Below, one piece after another: positions 8,865 to 17,683 of a stretch of DNA of 64,000 bases. Positions within the stretch are counted from its first letter, which is position 1. Each line of letters starts with the position of its first letter. The notes under the pieces were generated by a model that was given only the letters and a program-made list of their open reading frames with translations, had not been told where the DNA came from and searched no databases. This DNA is from Synergistaceae bacterium (GTDB lineage Bacteria > Synergistota > Synergistia > Synergistales > Aminithiophilaceae). The DNA lies in NCBI GenBank assembly GCA_016756725.1, contig JAESII010000004.1, forward strand, positions 785,482 through 849,481. The letters run 5' to 3'. A program made the position numbers and the translations under genes.

Positions 8865-9205
8865 AAGATCCGCGCTCCCAGGGGGACGTCACCGTCGACG
8901 GAAAGGAGGGCCACCCGGCCTTCGGCGTCGGGAGCGCCCATGACGAGAACCTCCGAGAGGAAGCCGGCGATCCGCTTGGGCGGGAAGTTGACGACGGCGA
9001 CGACGCGGCGGCCACGGAGATCCTTCTCGTCGTAGAGGTCGACGATCTGGGCGCTGCTGGCCTTGACGCCGATTTCGGGGCCGAAGTCGATCTTGAGGCA
9101 GTAGCTCGGTTTGCGGGCCTTGGCGTTGGGTTCGACGGAGAGGATGCGTCCCACCCTCATGTCGACGGCGAGGAAGGTTTCGTAGTCGAGGTCTTTCGTG
9201 GTCAT
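8861..9205 (-). CDS. csaA: CsaA-like tRNA-binding-domain protein
   Basis: A 114-residue single-domain protein with the OB-fold tRNA-binding domain of CsaA and of the MetRS C-terminus (DMRVGRILSVEPN, then VVAVVNFPPKRI and GFLSEVLVMGA). CsaA from Bacillus is a dimeric chaperone linked to protein export; its exact role in most bacteria is unclear. The start has a GGAGA-type ribosome site. It lies downstream of tnaA on the same strand, separated by 84 nt that include a GC-rich hairpin. Confidence 0.88.
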   Translation of the reverse strand: MTTKDLDYETFLAVDMRVGRILSVEPNAKARKPSYCLKIDFGPEIGVKASSAQIVDLYDEKDLRGRRVVAVVNFPPKRIAGFLSEVLVMGAPDAEGRVALLSVDGDVPLGARIF

Positions 9206-9236
9206 GGCCGGTCTCCTTTCCTGTCTGGCGATAGAC

Positions 9237-9264
9237 GGGGGCCGCCGAAAACCTCGGCGGCCCC
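9237..9264 (-). terminator. GC-rich hairpin between tnaA and csaA
   Basis: Arms 9237-9246 and 9255-9264 pair perfectly over 10 bp around an 8-nt A-rich loop. It lies just past the tnaA stop in the direction of tnaA transcription. No T-run follows, so it may act as an mRNA 3'-end stabiliser or a weak terminator. Confidence 0.45.
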
Positions 9265-9289
9265 GGCGCAGATCCTTCGGGATCGGGCT

Positions 9290-10681
9290 CTAGAGATCGT
9301 AGGGCTCGAGGTGAACGAGGAAGTGCTTCATGCCCTTCAGGGCCGGCGAGTAGCCCTCGCGGAGGCCATAGCGGACGCTGTCACGCCGTCTGTAGACGTC
9401 GACGATGGTCTGAGCGACGAACTGGATGTGGTGGTTCGTGTAGGTCCGGCGGTTGATGGCCAGGCGGTAGAGCTCAAGCTTGGGGTAGATGATTTTCCCC
9501 GTCTCGTCAGGTGTGGCGAAGGCCAGGGCGCCGAGGCCGATGCCCCGGATGGCCCCTTCGCGGTAGATCTCGATGGAGAGCACGTCGGCGGGGTAGGCGC
9601 TCTGGGGGATGTGGGGGAAGAAGGCGGCGGCGTCGATGAAGATGGCATGGCCGCCGGCCGGCGTCACGCAGGGGACGCCCCCTTCGCCGAGGAGCTCGCC
9701 CAGGTAGCGGACCTGGCCGATGCGGTGGGCCAGGTACTGCTCGTCGACCATCTCTCTCAGCCCCTGGGCCAGGGCCTCCAGATCCCGTCCCGCCAGGCCT
9801 CCGTAGGTGGCGTAACCTTCGAAGAGGATGACCCGGGGGAGGAAGGTGTTGTGCAGCTCTTCGGTGCGGCTGCAGATCATGCCGCCGATGTTGACGAGGG
9901 GGTCCTTCTTGCAGGAGACGGTGATGGCATCGGCCGTGTCCATCGTCGCCTTTAGGATCTGGGCGACGGACAGGTCGCGGCAGGCCTCTTCGCGGGCCTT
10001 GATGAAGTAGGCGTTTTCGGCCATCCGGGCGGCGTCAAGAAAGAGGGGGATGCCGTGGCGGCGGCAGACGTCCGAGACCTGGCGGAGGTTCTCGAGGCTC
10101 ACCGGCTGGCCGCCCCCGGAGTTGTTCGTGATCGTCACCATCACGAGAGGGATGCGCTCCTTGCCGTATTTGGCGATGGCCGCCTCAAGCTTGTCGATAT
10201 CGACGTTGCCCTTGAAGGGGTGCTGCACTTCCGGACGGTATGCCTCGTCGATGACGCAGTCCAGAGGCTCGCCTCCGTTGTTGAAGATGTGGCCCCTCGT
10301 CGTGTCGAAGGGCATGTTGAAGGGAATGACATCGCCTTTTTTCACGAGGCTTCCGAAGACGACGTTCTCCGCCGCCCGTCCCTGATGGGTGGGAACGACA
10401 TAGTCGAAGCCCAGGATATCCTTGACGGCTTCCTTGAGATGGAAGTAGCTGTCCGCTCCGGCGTAGGCCTCGTCTCCCATCATGAGGGCCGCCCACTGCT
10501 GCTTGCTCATCGCTCCCGTCCCCGAGTCGGTGAGCAGGTCAATGTAGACGTCCTGGGAGCGGAGGCCGAACATGTTGAAGTGGGCCCTCTTCAGGGCCTC
10601 CTCCCTCTCGTTCTTGTCGGGAACCCTGACGGACTCGACCATCTTGATGCGGAAAGGCTCGGGCATGATGCGTTCAACCAT
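9290..10681 (-). CDS. tnaA: Tryptophanase (beta-eliminating lyase)
   Basis: A PLP enzyme of 463 residues from the tryptophanase / tyrosine phenol-lyase family. Tryptophanase splits tryptophan to indole, pyruvate and ammonia. Shared motifs are IDLLTDSGTGAM, MMGDEAYAG, PTHQGR and SCKKDPLVNIGG, with the PLP lysine probably Lys259. Two features favour tryptophanase. The stretch FDTTRGH and TITNNSGGGQPVSL match E. coli TnaA better than tyrosine phenol-lyase. The position of the phenol-lyase substrate residue Arg381 is a leucine here (Leu383 in AIRGIGLG). The start has AAGGAG upstream. A good promoter lies about 70 nt upstream. Confidence 0.85.
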   Translation of the reverse strand: MVERIMPEPFRIKMVESVRVPDKNEREEALKRAHFNMFGLRSQDVYIDLLTDSGTGAMSKQQWAALMMGDEAYAGADSYFHLKEAVKDILGFDYVVPTHQGRAAENVVFGSLVKKGDVIPFNMPFDTTRGHIFNNGGEPLDCVIDEAYRPEVQHPFKGNVDIDKLEAAIAKYGKERIPLVMVTITNNSGGGQPVSLENLRQVSDVCRRHGIPLFLDAARMAENAYFIKAREEACRDLSVAQILKATMDTADAITVSCKKDPLVNIGGMICSRTEELHNTFLPRVILFEGYATYGGLAGRDLEALAQGLREMVDEQYLAHRIGQVRYLGELLGEGGVPCVTPAGGHAIFIDAAAFFPHIPQSAYPADVLSIEIYREGAIRGIGLGALAFATPDETGKIIYPKLELYRLAINRRTYTNHHIQFVAQTIVDVYRRRDSVRYGLREGYSPALKGMKHFLVHLEPYDL

Positions 10682-10752
10682 TTCAAAGACTCCTTCGGCT
10701 GGTCTTCGGCTCGGCTGAAAGACGCCTGTGCTGCCTAAGCTTGGCTGTCTCC

Positions 10753-10781
10753 GATATAGCACATCCTTCGCGAAAGAGCAA
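10753..10781 (-). promoter_or_regulatory. Sigma-70-type promoter for tnaA
   Basis: On the minus strand TTGCTC (10781-10776) and TATATC (10758-10753) are separated by exactly 17 nt. The predicted start lies about 65 nt before the tnaA ATG. I see no convincing tnaC-like Trp leader peptide in so short a leader. Confidence 0.55.
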
Positions 10782-11104
10782 CGGAAAAGCGCTGTTTGCC
10801 CGTCGCCGCGTCGGCCGATCGGGCCGAGAGGCTCGGGAAGGCCGGTAAAAGCTGCTTCATGCTTATGCAGGGAAAATGAAATCAACGCTTGGCAAGGCCG
10901 ATCCCCTTGTGCTACGTTCCTCTGGGGACGAGGTAGCTTGCTGCGTCTTCGAGGTGAAATTCCGTGGCTGCGTCGTCTCTGTATGCCTCTCACCGACAGC
11001 GATCGGTTTCGCCTGGGCCAGGTTTGTACCAGCGTCTCGCGTGCCTGGGGTCCCGAAAAAAGGTCCGACCGAATCTACCTACGTCCGAAAGGGGATTTTC
11101 TGCA
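10782..11104. other. Intergenic stretch with no gene seen
   Basis: About 320 nt between the divergent tnaA promoter and the methyltransferase. Short open frames here lack ribosome sites and run into the methyltransferase frame. A TTGGCA near 10888 followed at 17-18 nt by TACGTT could be a weak plus-strand promoter. Confidence 0.4.
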
Positions 11105-11851
11105 TTGGATATTCCGCCTATCTTCACCGTCACGGAGAGCGGTCACCGCATCCACAACCCCTTCACGCCCGAAAAGTTCGCCACTCTCGGTGCGGCGCTG
11201 CGTCTGGAGCGGGGGACGACCGTCCTCGATCTCGGCAGCGGTTCGGGGGAGATGCTCTGCACCTGGGCGCGCGATCACGGCATCACCGGCACCGGCGTCG
11301 ACATGAGCCCCCTCTTCACCGAGCAGGCGAAACGCCGTGCCGAGGAACTCGGCGTCGCCGGCCAGGTCACGTTCATCCACGGCGACGCCGCCGGCTATGT
11401 CTCGGACGAGAAGGTCGGCGTGGCGGCCTGTGTCGGCGCCACGTCGATCGGCGGGGGCGTAGCCGGCACGGTGGCGCTTCTGGCCCGTAGCTTGGGCGCC
11501 GGAGGGATCATCCTCATCGGCGAGCCCTACTGGCGCCGGATGCCGCCGACGGAAGAGGTTGCCAAGGGCTGTCTTGCCCGGTCGGTCTCCGACTTCCTCG
11601 GCCTTCCGGAGCTCCTCGCGTCTTTCGGCCGCCTCGGCTACGACGTCGTCGAAATGGTCCTGGCCGACCAGGAGGGCTGGGACCGATACGAGGCGGCCAA
11701 GTGGCTCACCATGCGCCGGTGGCTCGAGGTCAACTCCGACGACGATTTCGCGCAGGAGGTTCGGGCCAGGCTGACGTCGGAACCGGAGCGCTACGCCGCC
11801 TACACGCGCGAATACCTGGGTTGGGGCGTGTTCGCCCTGATGGCGCGGTGA
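11105..11851 (+). CDS. Class I SAM-dependent methyltransferase
   Basis: A 248-residue methyltransferase whose motif I (VLDLGSGSGEML) and following acidic residue (TGTGVDMSPL) are the SAM-binding loop and ribose-binding strand of the seven-stranded fold. The substrate is unknown. I chose the TTG at 11105 because the homologous region begins there (LDIPPIFTVTESGHRIHNPF) and GAAAGGGG lies about 9 nt upstream. A longer ATG-started frame would add about 47 residues of low-complexity sequence without a ribosome site. It stands alone between tnaA and the NSS symporter. Confidence 0.8.
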   Translation: MDIPPIFTVTESGHRIHNPFTPEKFATLGAALRLERGTTVLDLGSGSGEMLCTWARDHGITGTGVDMSPLFTEQAKRRAEELGVAGQVTFIHGDAAGYVSDEKVGVAACVGATSIGGGVAGTVALLARSLGAGGIILIGEPYWRRMPPTEEVAKGCLARSVSDFLGLPELLASFGRLGYDVVEMVLADQEGWDRYEAAKWLTMRRWLEVNSDDDFAQEVRARLTSEPERYAAYTREYLGWGVFALMAR

Positions 11852-11990
11852 GGCGTGGTCCTTTCCTGAGGCCGTGCTGAGCGTCGGGCGCTGGGCCCCT
11901 CCTTCCGGAGAGAGGGGGACGGACCTTCAAGTCCCGCCCGGCCCCGATCCGGCCGCGAGGGCCCTCATGCGGATTCCGTCGCTTTGGTGA

Positions 11991-11996
11991 TACAAT
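11991..11996 (+). promoter_or_regulatory. Possible -10 element (TACAAT) for the NSS symporter operon
   Basis: TACAAT at 11991-11996 with a poor -35 match 17 nt upstream (TGCGGA). It is the best promoter-like site in the 343-nt gap and would give a leader of about 190 nt. Confidence 0.3.
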
Positions 11997-12114
11997 GGCC
12001 GCGACTCATCGTCGCAACAAGCCGGAGGTGATGGCGTGACCTAGCCCGACAGCTTTCCCCCGCCAGCCGAGACGAGTCAGGCAGAGGTCTCCAGCCGAGT
12101 CGAGAGCAGCCGAG

Positions 12115-12180
12115 ATGGAGTCTTCCGGGCCCGAGGTCCCCAAGGCCCGACCCGGTCGTCTGCTTCTTCTTCTCGCCTGA
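12115..12180 (+). CDS. Possible 21-residue leader peptide with five consecutive Leu codons
   Basis: An ATG at 12115 opens a 21-codon frame ending in a TGA at 12178, directly before the ribosome site of the NSS symporter. The encoded end RPGRLLLLLA has CTG CTT CTT CTT CTC in a row. A GC-rich inverted repeat (CGGGCC ... GGCCCG, about 12127-12150) overlaps it. This arrangement would suit translational attenuation by leucine, but the leader's own ribosome site is weak (GAGAGC), so it may be chance. Confidence 0.25.
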   Translation: MESSGPEVPKARPGRLLLLLA

Positions 12181-12194
12181 AAGGAGAACCCTTG

Positions 12195-13586
12195 ATGTCC
12201 CTCCAGGATGACGGCAAGTCGCTCCAGCGTGATCAGTTCACTTCGCGTATCGGATTTATCCTGGCCTCAGCCGGTTCCGCCATAGGCCTCGGCAACATCT
12301 GGCGCTTTCCCTATACGGCAGGGATGAACGGCGGCGGCGCCTTCGTTTTCGTCTATCTCTTCTTCGTCATCTTCGTCGCCATGGCCCTTCTCCTCGTCGA
12401 GTTCGTCATCGGACGCCACGGCCGGTCCAACGCCGTCGAGTGTTACCGCAAGCTCTCACCCCGTTTCGCCTGGGTCGGCTATCTCGGCGTCCTCACCTCC
12501 TTCCTCCTCCTGGCCTTCTACTCCGTCGTCGGAGGCTGGACGATCCGCTACGCCCTTCAGGCCTGTCTGGGACGGTTCGGCGGCATCACGCCCGACGGGG
12601 CCGGGGCCTTCTTCGGGAATTTCATCAGCGGCGTGGCCTCGCCCATCGCCTACCTTTTCCTCTTCATGGGGACCACGGCCTTCATCATCGCCCAAGGCGT
12701 CGCCGCAGGCATCGAGCGTTACAGCAAGATCCTCATGCCCGTTCTCTTCATTCTCCTCGTCGTCCTCGTCCTCCGTTCCGTCACTCTTCCCGGGGCCAGT
12801 GAGGGCCTTCGGTGGTTTCTTCAGCCCGATTTCTCCAAAATCACCCTGGGCGTCGTCGTGGCGGCCCTGGCTCAGAGTTTCTTCTCCCTCAGCGTCGGCA
12901 TTTCGAGCATGACGACCTATGCCAGCTATCTCGGCAAGGAGGAGAATCTGATTCAGTCGGCCTTCTGGGTCGCCCTCTGCGACACGGCCATCGCCTGCAT
13001 GGCGGGCCTCGTCATCTTCCCCGCCGTCTTCGCCTTCTCCATGGAGCCAGCAGCCGGTCCGGGCCTGGTCTTCATCACCCTTCCGGCCGTATTCGGCGCC
13101 ATGCCGGCCGGCACTCTTTTCGCCGGGGCCTTTTTCATTCTCCTCGTCATCGCCGCCCTCACTTCGTCGATCAACATGATGGAGGTGGCCGTCTCCTTCT
13201 TCTCGGAGAAGTTCGGCGGAGACCGCAAGAAGGTGGCATCGGTCTACGGGGCGGTCTGCTTCGTCATCGCCGTTCCGGCCTCCCTCAGCTTCGGGGCCTG
13301 GAAAGACGTGACCTTCCTGGGCAAAACGGTTTTCGACAGCTACGATTACTTCGTCTCCAACATCGCCCTCTCCCTTTCGGCCCTCATGTGCGCCCTTCTC
13401 GTCGGCTGGGTCTGGAAAAAGGGAGCCGTGGAGGAGCTTTCCAACGGTGGCACCATCCGCAGCGCCTACGTGCCCTTCTGGTTCTGGACGGTTCGCTATG
13501 TCTCGCCCTGGGCCGTCGGCATCATCTGGCTTGAGAGCGTCGGTCTCCTTCGTCCTCTGGCGGCCCTGGTCGGCATCGATCTCTAA
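12195..13586 (+). CDS. Sodium-dependent amino-acid symporter, NSS (SNF) family
   Basis: A 463-residue inner-membrane protein with about 11-12 membrane segments. GSAIGLGNIWRFPY (residues 27-40) is the hallmark unwound first helix of the NSS family, which holds sodium and substrate. Bacterial members import amino acids with Na+ (LeuT, TnaT, MhsT). The start at 12195 has AAGGAG 8 nt upstream; a TTG three bases earlier is less likely. RidA follows after 23 nt and a BTAD regulator after that. The nearby tryptophanase makes an aromatic or branched amino acid a fair guess for the substrate. Confidence 0.9.
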   Translation: MSLQDDGKSLQRDQFTSRIGFILASAGSAIGLGNIWRFPYTAGMNGGGAFVFVYLFFVIFVAMALLLVEFVIGRHGRSNAVECYRKLSPRFAWVGYLGVLTSFLLLAFYSVVGGWTIRYALQACLGRFGGITPDGAGAFFGNFISGVASPIAYLFLFMGTTAFIIAQGVAAGIERYSKILMPVLFILLVVLVLRSVTLPGASEGLRWFLQPDFSKITLGVVVAALAQSFFSLSVGISSMTTYASYLGKEENLIQSAFWVALCDTAIACMAGLVIFPAVFAFSMEPAAGPGLVFITLPAVFGAMPAGTLFAGAFFILLVIAALTSSINMMEVAVSFFSEKFGGDRKKVASVYGAVCFVIAVPASLSFGAWKDVTFLGKTVFDSYDYFVSNIALSLSALMCALLVGWVWKKGAVEELSNGGTIRSAYVPFWFWTVRYVSPWAVGIIWLESVGLLRPLAALVGIDL

Positions 13587-13609
13587 AATAGCGCAAGGAG
13601 TGATGGACA

Positions 13610-13984
13610 GTGAAAAAGGCGATTCACACCGATAAGGCTCCGAAGGCTCTTGGCCCCTACTCTCCCGCCATCGACGGAGGTGACATGGTCTTTCTGTCGG
13701 GCCAGCTCGGCATTGATCCCGCGGAGGGCAAGCTCGTCGAGGGCGTCGAGGCCCAGGCCCGCCAGGCCCTGAACAACATCCGCAACGTCCTCGACGCGGC
13801 GGGACTGACTTTGGACGACGTCGTCAAGACGACGATCTTCCTGACCGACATGAAGGACTTTGCCGTCGTCAATGCCGTCTACGGCTCCTTCTTCACCGAG
13901 CCCTTCCCGGCCCGTTCCTGCGTTCAGGTGGCGGCCCTTCCCGCCGGGGGGCTTGTCGAGATCGAGGTCCTGGCCCGCCGCTGA
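13610..13984 (+). CDS. ridA: RidA family enamine/imine deaminase
   Basis: A 124-residue member of the YjgF/YER057c/UK114 family, which hydrolyses reactive 2-aminoacrylate and related imines formed by PLP enzymes. Motifs are typical: the N-terminal AIHTDKAPKALGPYSPA, FLSGQLG, the RQAL-NI helix, and PARSCVQVAALP carrying the conserved Arg that binds the substrate carboxylate. It starts with GTG, with CAAGGAG 9 nt upstream. Its place directly behind an amino-acid symporter fits protection during amino-acid breakdown. Confidence 0.93.
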   Translation: MKKAIHTDKAPKALGPYSPAIDGGDMVFLSGQLGIDPAEGKLVEGVEAQARQALNNIRNVLDAAGLTLDDVVKTTIFLTDMKDFAVVNAVYGSFFTEPFPARSCVQVAALPAGGLVEIEVLARR

Positions 13985-13992
13985 GGCCTGCT

Positions 13993-14026
13993 GCGAGGGA
14001 GCCTTCGGCTCCCTCGCCCCCTTTTG
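13993..14026 (+). terminator. Rho-independent terminator after ridA
   Basis: An 11-bp perfect stem (13993-14003 with 14007-14017) and TTC loop, followed by a C/T-rich tract containing CTTTT. It closes the symporter-ridA unit. Confidence 0.75.
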
Positions 14027-14116
14027 CCCTTTTCCGTCGAGGCCTTATGATTAGGATCGGACAGGCTGCCCTTTTTTCGCTGGCCTGACGGTCTTCACGG
14101 AATGGAGGCAGGGATC

Positions 14117-17065
14117 ATGAAATACAGGGCACAGTTTCTCGGAGCGCCCGCCTTTTTCTCCGACGATCAGGAAATCCCCTTTCCCTTCACGAAAGCCCGC
14201 ATCCTGGCTCTGCTCCTCGTCGAGGAGGGGGCGATGCACCGGGACCGCATCAGTTCCCTTCTCTGGGGAGACAAGACGACCGAGGCGGCCCGGCGGAACC
14301 TGAGCAACGCCCTCAGCTCGATCCGCAACCTGACGCCCATCTTCATCTCCAGCGGCCGGTCCATCGGCCTTGATCCCAAGATCAAGGTCATCCGTGACGT
14401 CGATCTTCTCCGGGAGCTGGAGGGTCTCGCCTGGGAGGAGATGGAGCGCCTCTTCCGTCCCTATCTCGATCTGCCCGAGCTGGACGACTGGCCCGTCTTC
14501 GACGAATGGCTCCAGGAGCGACGGGAGGCCTACCGGAAGATTCTCGTCGAAGGCCTGAAGAACCGTGCCGGCATCGAGCTCAACAAGGGAACCCGCGAAG
14601 GCCTCGACGACGGGGTCCGCTGCTTCGAGAAGCTCGCCGAACTCGAGCCCTATGACGAGGACATCAACGGTGAACTGACGCGTCTGTACATCAAGGCCGA
14701 CCGTAAGATCGACGCCGTCCGTCTTGCCCGGACCTTCTCCCGTCGCGTCGAAGAGGACCTGGGCATAGCCCATGGGCATGAAGAGGCCCTGTCCGAGGCG
14801 TCTGTCGTCCCTCCCCGGGTTCGGGGATCGGTCTTCCGCAAGCCCCTTGCCGAGGACAACCCCCTCCTGCGCAACGCCGACGTGCTCAAGCTCCTCGATT
14901 TCTTCTGCTGTCCCGACTGCGAGACCCAGTCCCTCTGCGGTTTCGTCTGGGGCGAGGAGGGCATCGGCAAGGGAGCCCTCCTGGCTGAAGTCACCAACCG
15001 TCTCGCCAAGAGCGGCTGGCACTGCCTCCACGTCCGGTGCTATCAGGAGGAGATGGCCCGTCCCATGGCCCCCTTCCTTCACCTTCTGCGCCGCCTCGAC
15101 TCCCCCCTGCCCCCGGAGCAGCAGGGACTGTCGCCGACGGAACTCAGCTACTTCCGCGTCGCCGAACTGGTCCTCGACCATCTTTTGCCTCCCGAAGGGG
15201 AGCCGCCGCGGCTCCTCGTCATCGAAAACATCCAGTGGATGGACAACGCCTCCTGGATGATCCTCGAGGCGATCCTCTGGAACGAGGCCCCTTCCCGCAA
15301 ACTCCTCATCTCCGGCTACGAAGAGGTGCGGCCGACCTTCATGCTCCGCACCGAGATCGCCGGAGAGCCCATCGAGACCCTTGAGCTCCGCCTTGAGCGG
15401 TTCAATCTCGAGCAGACGGCCCAGATCTGCCGCAGGCTCAGGCCCGAGCTCTCCTGGTCGGAGCAGCGTGTCGCCGAGGTCTTCAGCCAGACCCAGGGCA
15501 ATCCCTTCTTCATCAGCCAGCTTTTGGCCTCAGGCCGATCGGAGGAGGCGCAGGACGCCCGTCATCCCGCCCTGCCCAATCTTTTCACGGCCCGGATCGA
15601 GCTCCTCGAGGAGCGAGAGAGGCTCTTTCTCGAAGGACTGGCCGTCCTGCCCGTCCCGGCGACTCTCTCCCAGATCACGGCCCTCCTCGACCTCAAGCCT
15701 CTGGAGGTGGCTTCCCTCCTCGAACGGATCCACCTGCAGGGGCTCATCAGGGAACATGGAGGCGAGGAGGGGGAGGTCTTCTACTACTTCACCCACCCCA
15801 AGGTCACCGAGGCCCTCCTCGACGGCCTGTCGCCCACGAAGCGGTCGGCCCTCCTCGGCCGGGCCGCCTCGGTCCTGGAGGATCAGGCCGGACGGGGTCT
15901 CCAGGGGCGGCCCCACTTCGCCAGCCTGGCCGCCCTCTGCCGGGAAGGGGAATTTCACGATCGGGAGATCCGGTGGCGTCTGGAAGAGCTCAAGCTCCAC
16001 TTCAAGGTCTCCCACGAGGTCTTCCCCTCCCTGAGCGATCAGGAGCTGGCCCTCTGTGTTCCTGTCGCCGAGGACACGGGCTACACCGATTACGCCATCG
16101 CCGAAATCAGGGCCCTTCTGGACAAGCAGATCCGCCGTCAGGGTCGCACCCCCGAACGATCGGCCCTGGAGCGTGACCTCCTCGTCCTCGAGGGGGGGTT
16201 CTTCTGGTGGAGCGGCCGCTACGACGACGCCGACTTGAGCCTGCGCGAGGCCTACCGCCGGGCCCGGTGCTCGGGTCCTGAAGCCCAGGTCGAGGCCCTG
16301 CTTCAGCTCTGCTACCTCGCCATCCAGACCGATGACGTCTCTCGCCTTCTGCCGGCGTCGCACGGGATGTACCGCCTCGCCATGGAGAACCACCTCTACG
16401 TTTCCCTCGGCGGGGCCATGCGCTTCATGGCCATCGGCCGCATCATGGAGGGCCGTCTCGAGGCGGCCGACAAGCTCCTGAAGATGTCGCGCAAAGTCTT
16501 CGAGAAGCTGGAGGAACAGGGGCCGGCCTACACCCTCCCCCTCATCGCCGCCGAACACTTCCAGGGCGACCTCGCCATGGCCCGCGACGACGTCGAAGGG
16601 GCTCTATCCCTCTACCGCCGCTGCGTCCAGATGGGCGAATCGCTAGGCATCCACCGGGGCATGGGGCTATCCCTGGCCAAGGCGGGCTACTGCCTCTGCC
16701 TTCTCGAGCGGTACGACGAGGCCGAGGAGCTCCTGCGCCGCCTTGAGGCCTTCTACCTCCTCCTCAACTCCGAGCGGGACGGAGGTCTCCAGGGCGGCGG
16801 CATCGCCTTCAGTCTCATGGGACTCGTGGCAGGTCTTAAGGGAGACTGGGAAAAAAGCCGGGATCACTTCGCCCTCGCCAAGCGCCTCGTGACCCAGACG
16901 CGCCGCCCCACCTGGACGGCCATCTTCTGCTGGGCCAAGGCCGAACTGGCCTGCAAAGGACGGTCCATCCCGGAAGATTTCGCCGCTTCCGTCCTCGCCG
17001 AGGGCGAGGCCTGCTACCGCCAGCAGTACGGCCAGATGGGAGCCCGTGTCGGCTGGATTCACTGA
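14117..17065 (+). CDS. BTAD-type transcriptional activator with ATPase and TPR regions
   Basis: A 982-residue regulator in the SARP/MalT-like style. Residues 1-90 resemble an OmpR-type winged helix (ILALLLVEEGAMHRDRISSL, ARRNLSNALSSIR). About 100-235 is the bacterial transcriptional activator domain. About 255-540 is an AAA/NACHT-like ATPase, and the remainder is helical TPR-like repeats. The nucleotide site is unusual: the P-loop near 278 reads GEEGIGKG, with Gly in place of the expected Ser/Thr, and the Walker B region reads LLVIENIQWMD. Start: the ATG at 14117 with GGAGG upstream. It lies downstream of a terminator and may control the adjacent symporter. Confidence 0.8.
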   Translation: MKYRAQFLGAPAFFSDDQEIPFPFTKARILALLLVEEGAMHRDRISSLLWGDKTTEAARRNLSNALSSIRNLTPIFISSGRSIGLDPKIKVIRDVDLLRELEGLAWEEMERLFRPYLDLPELDDWPVFDEWLQERREAYRKILVEGLKNRAGIELNKGTREGLDDGVRCFEKLAELEPYDEDINGELTRLYIKADRKIDAVRLARTFSRRVEEDLGIAHGHEEALSEASVVPPRVRGSVFRKPLAEDNPLLRNADVLKLLDFFCCPDCETQSLCGFVWGEEGIGKGALLAEVTNRLAKSGWHCLHVRCYQEEMARPMAPFLHLLRRLDSPLPPEQQGLSPTELSYFRVAELVLDHLLPPEGEPPRLLVIENIQWMDNASWMILEAILWNEAPSRKLLISGYEEVRPTFMLRTEIAGEPIETLELRLERFNLEQTAQICRRLRPELSWSEQRVAEVFSQTQGNPFFISQLLASGRSEEAQDARHPALPNLFTARIELLEERERLFLEGLAVLPVPATLSQITALLDLKPLEVASLLERIHLQGLIREHGGEEGEVFYYFTHPKVTEALLDGLSPTKRSALLGRAASVLEDQAGRGLQGRPHFASLAALCREGEFHDREIRWRLEELKLHFKVSHEVFPSLSDQELALCVPVAEDTGYTDYAIAEIRALLDKQIRRQGRTPERSALERDLLVLEGGFFWWSGRYDDADLSLREAYRRARCSGPEAQVEALLQLCYLAIQTDDVSRLLPASHGMYRLAMENHLYVSLGGAMRFMAIGRIMEGRLEAADKLLKMSRKVFEKLEEQGPAYTLPLIAAEHFQGDLAMARDDVEGALSLYRRCVQMGESLGIHRGMGLSLAKAGYCLCLLERYDEAEELLRRLEAFYLLLNSERDGGLQGGGIAFSLMGLVAGLKGDWEKSRDHFALAKRLVTQTRRPTWTAIFCWAKAELACKGRSIPEDFAASVLAEGEACYRQQYGQMGARVGWIH

Positions 17066-17170
17066 AATGCCGTGGCCCCAGGGAAGCTGAAGACAAAGGG
17101 TTGGCCTTGTCTGAGCAGCGGTACGTTCTCCAATCCCCCCAAGATGAATTCGTGCAATAGTTAATTTTGC

Positions 17171-17209
17171 AAAAAACGGCCCCTGCGGGGCCGTTTTTGG
17201 ATTTTTTTT
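17171..17209 (+). terminator. Strong Rho-independent terminator
   Basis: A 13-bp A/G/C stem with TGC loop (17171-17183 with 17187-17198) ending in TTTTT and followed by a second T-run. It lies about 100 nt past the BTAD regulator stop. Confidence 0.85.
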
Positions 17210-17211
17210 GC

Positions 17212-17683
17212 AGAAAGGCGAGGGGTTCTTTGATCTCCCTTTTGCCTTCAGGACGTAACCTTTAGGCAAAGTGTTCTTCATGAGGCGCCGTTCATCTTCA
17301 GGATCTGTCTGGCCACTCCCTCCTCCCAATCAGGTTCGGTTCACGTGGGCCCAAAAAGGGAAAAGGAAGGGTCGCACTGAAAGGCAGTCCTCTCCGCCTC
17401 CTGGTAAAGAGAGGGAGAGGGACACGGGCAAGGAATCACGCCTTGTTGATCTGCGCCTGATCCGAGGGACCGGCTGCCGTGATCAATGGCTAATCGCGTC
17501 GGCTTTTTGTGGCCGGGAGAAAGGGGGTATTTCGGCAAAGGGACTTCTCTCAGAACGGGTTCCTCAGTGGTCCCAGTCTCAGGTTCAGGCAAGACCGTCG
17601 GAGCGATGGTTCTTGAGGTCATCAGGATCCTTGCGGCGTCGTCATTGTCGAATACTTGAAGAGTCGAGAAAGAAGGAAGGCAG
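17212..17683. other. 470-nt leader of the nhaC cluster with no gene seen
   Basis: No frame here has coding character or a ribosome site. The stretch has several short complementary segments and could be a structured 5' leader, but I could not match it to a lysine, glycine, SAM or cobalamin riboswitch core. It lies between the terminator above and the nhaC start. Confidence 0.4.

Noticed and set aside
10682..10752. tnaC-type leader peptide before tnaA
   Set aside because: The predicted leader is only about 65 nt, and I found no short frame with a Trp codon and ribosome site.
17212..17683. Lysine or glycine riboswitch before nhaC
   Set aside because: Short stretches such as GAAAGGGGG and CTCTCAG recall parts of these RNAs, but the order and conserved cores do not fit.
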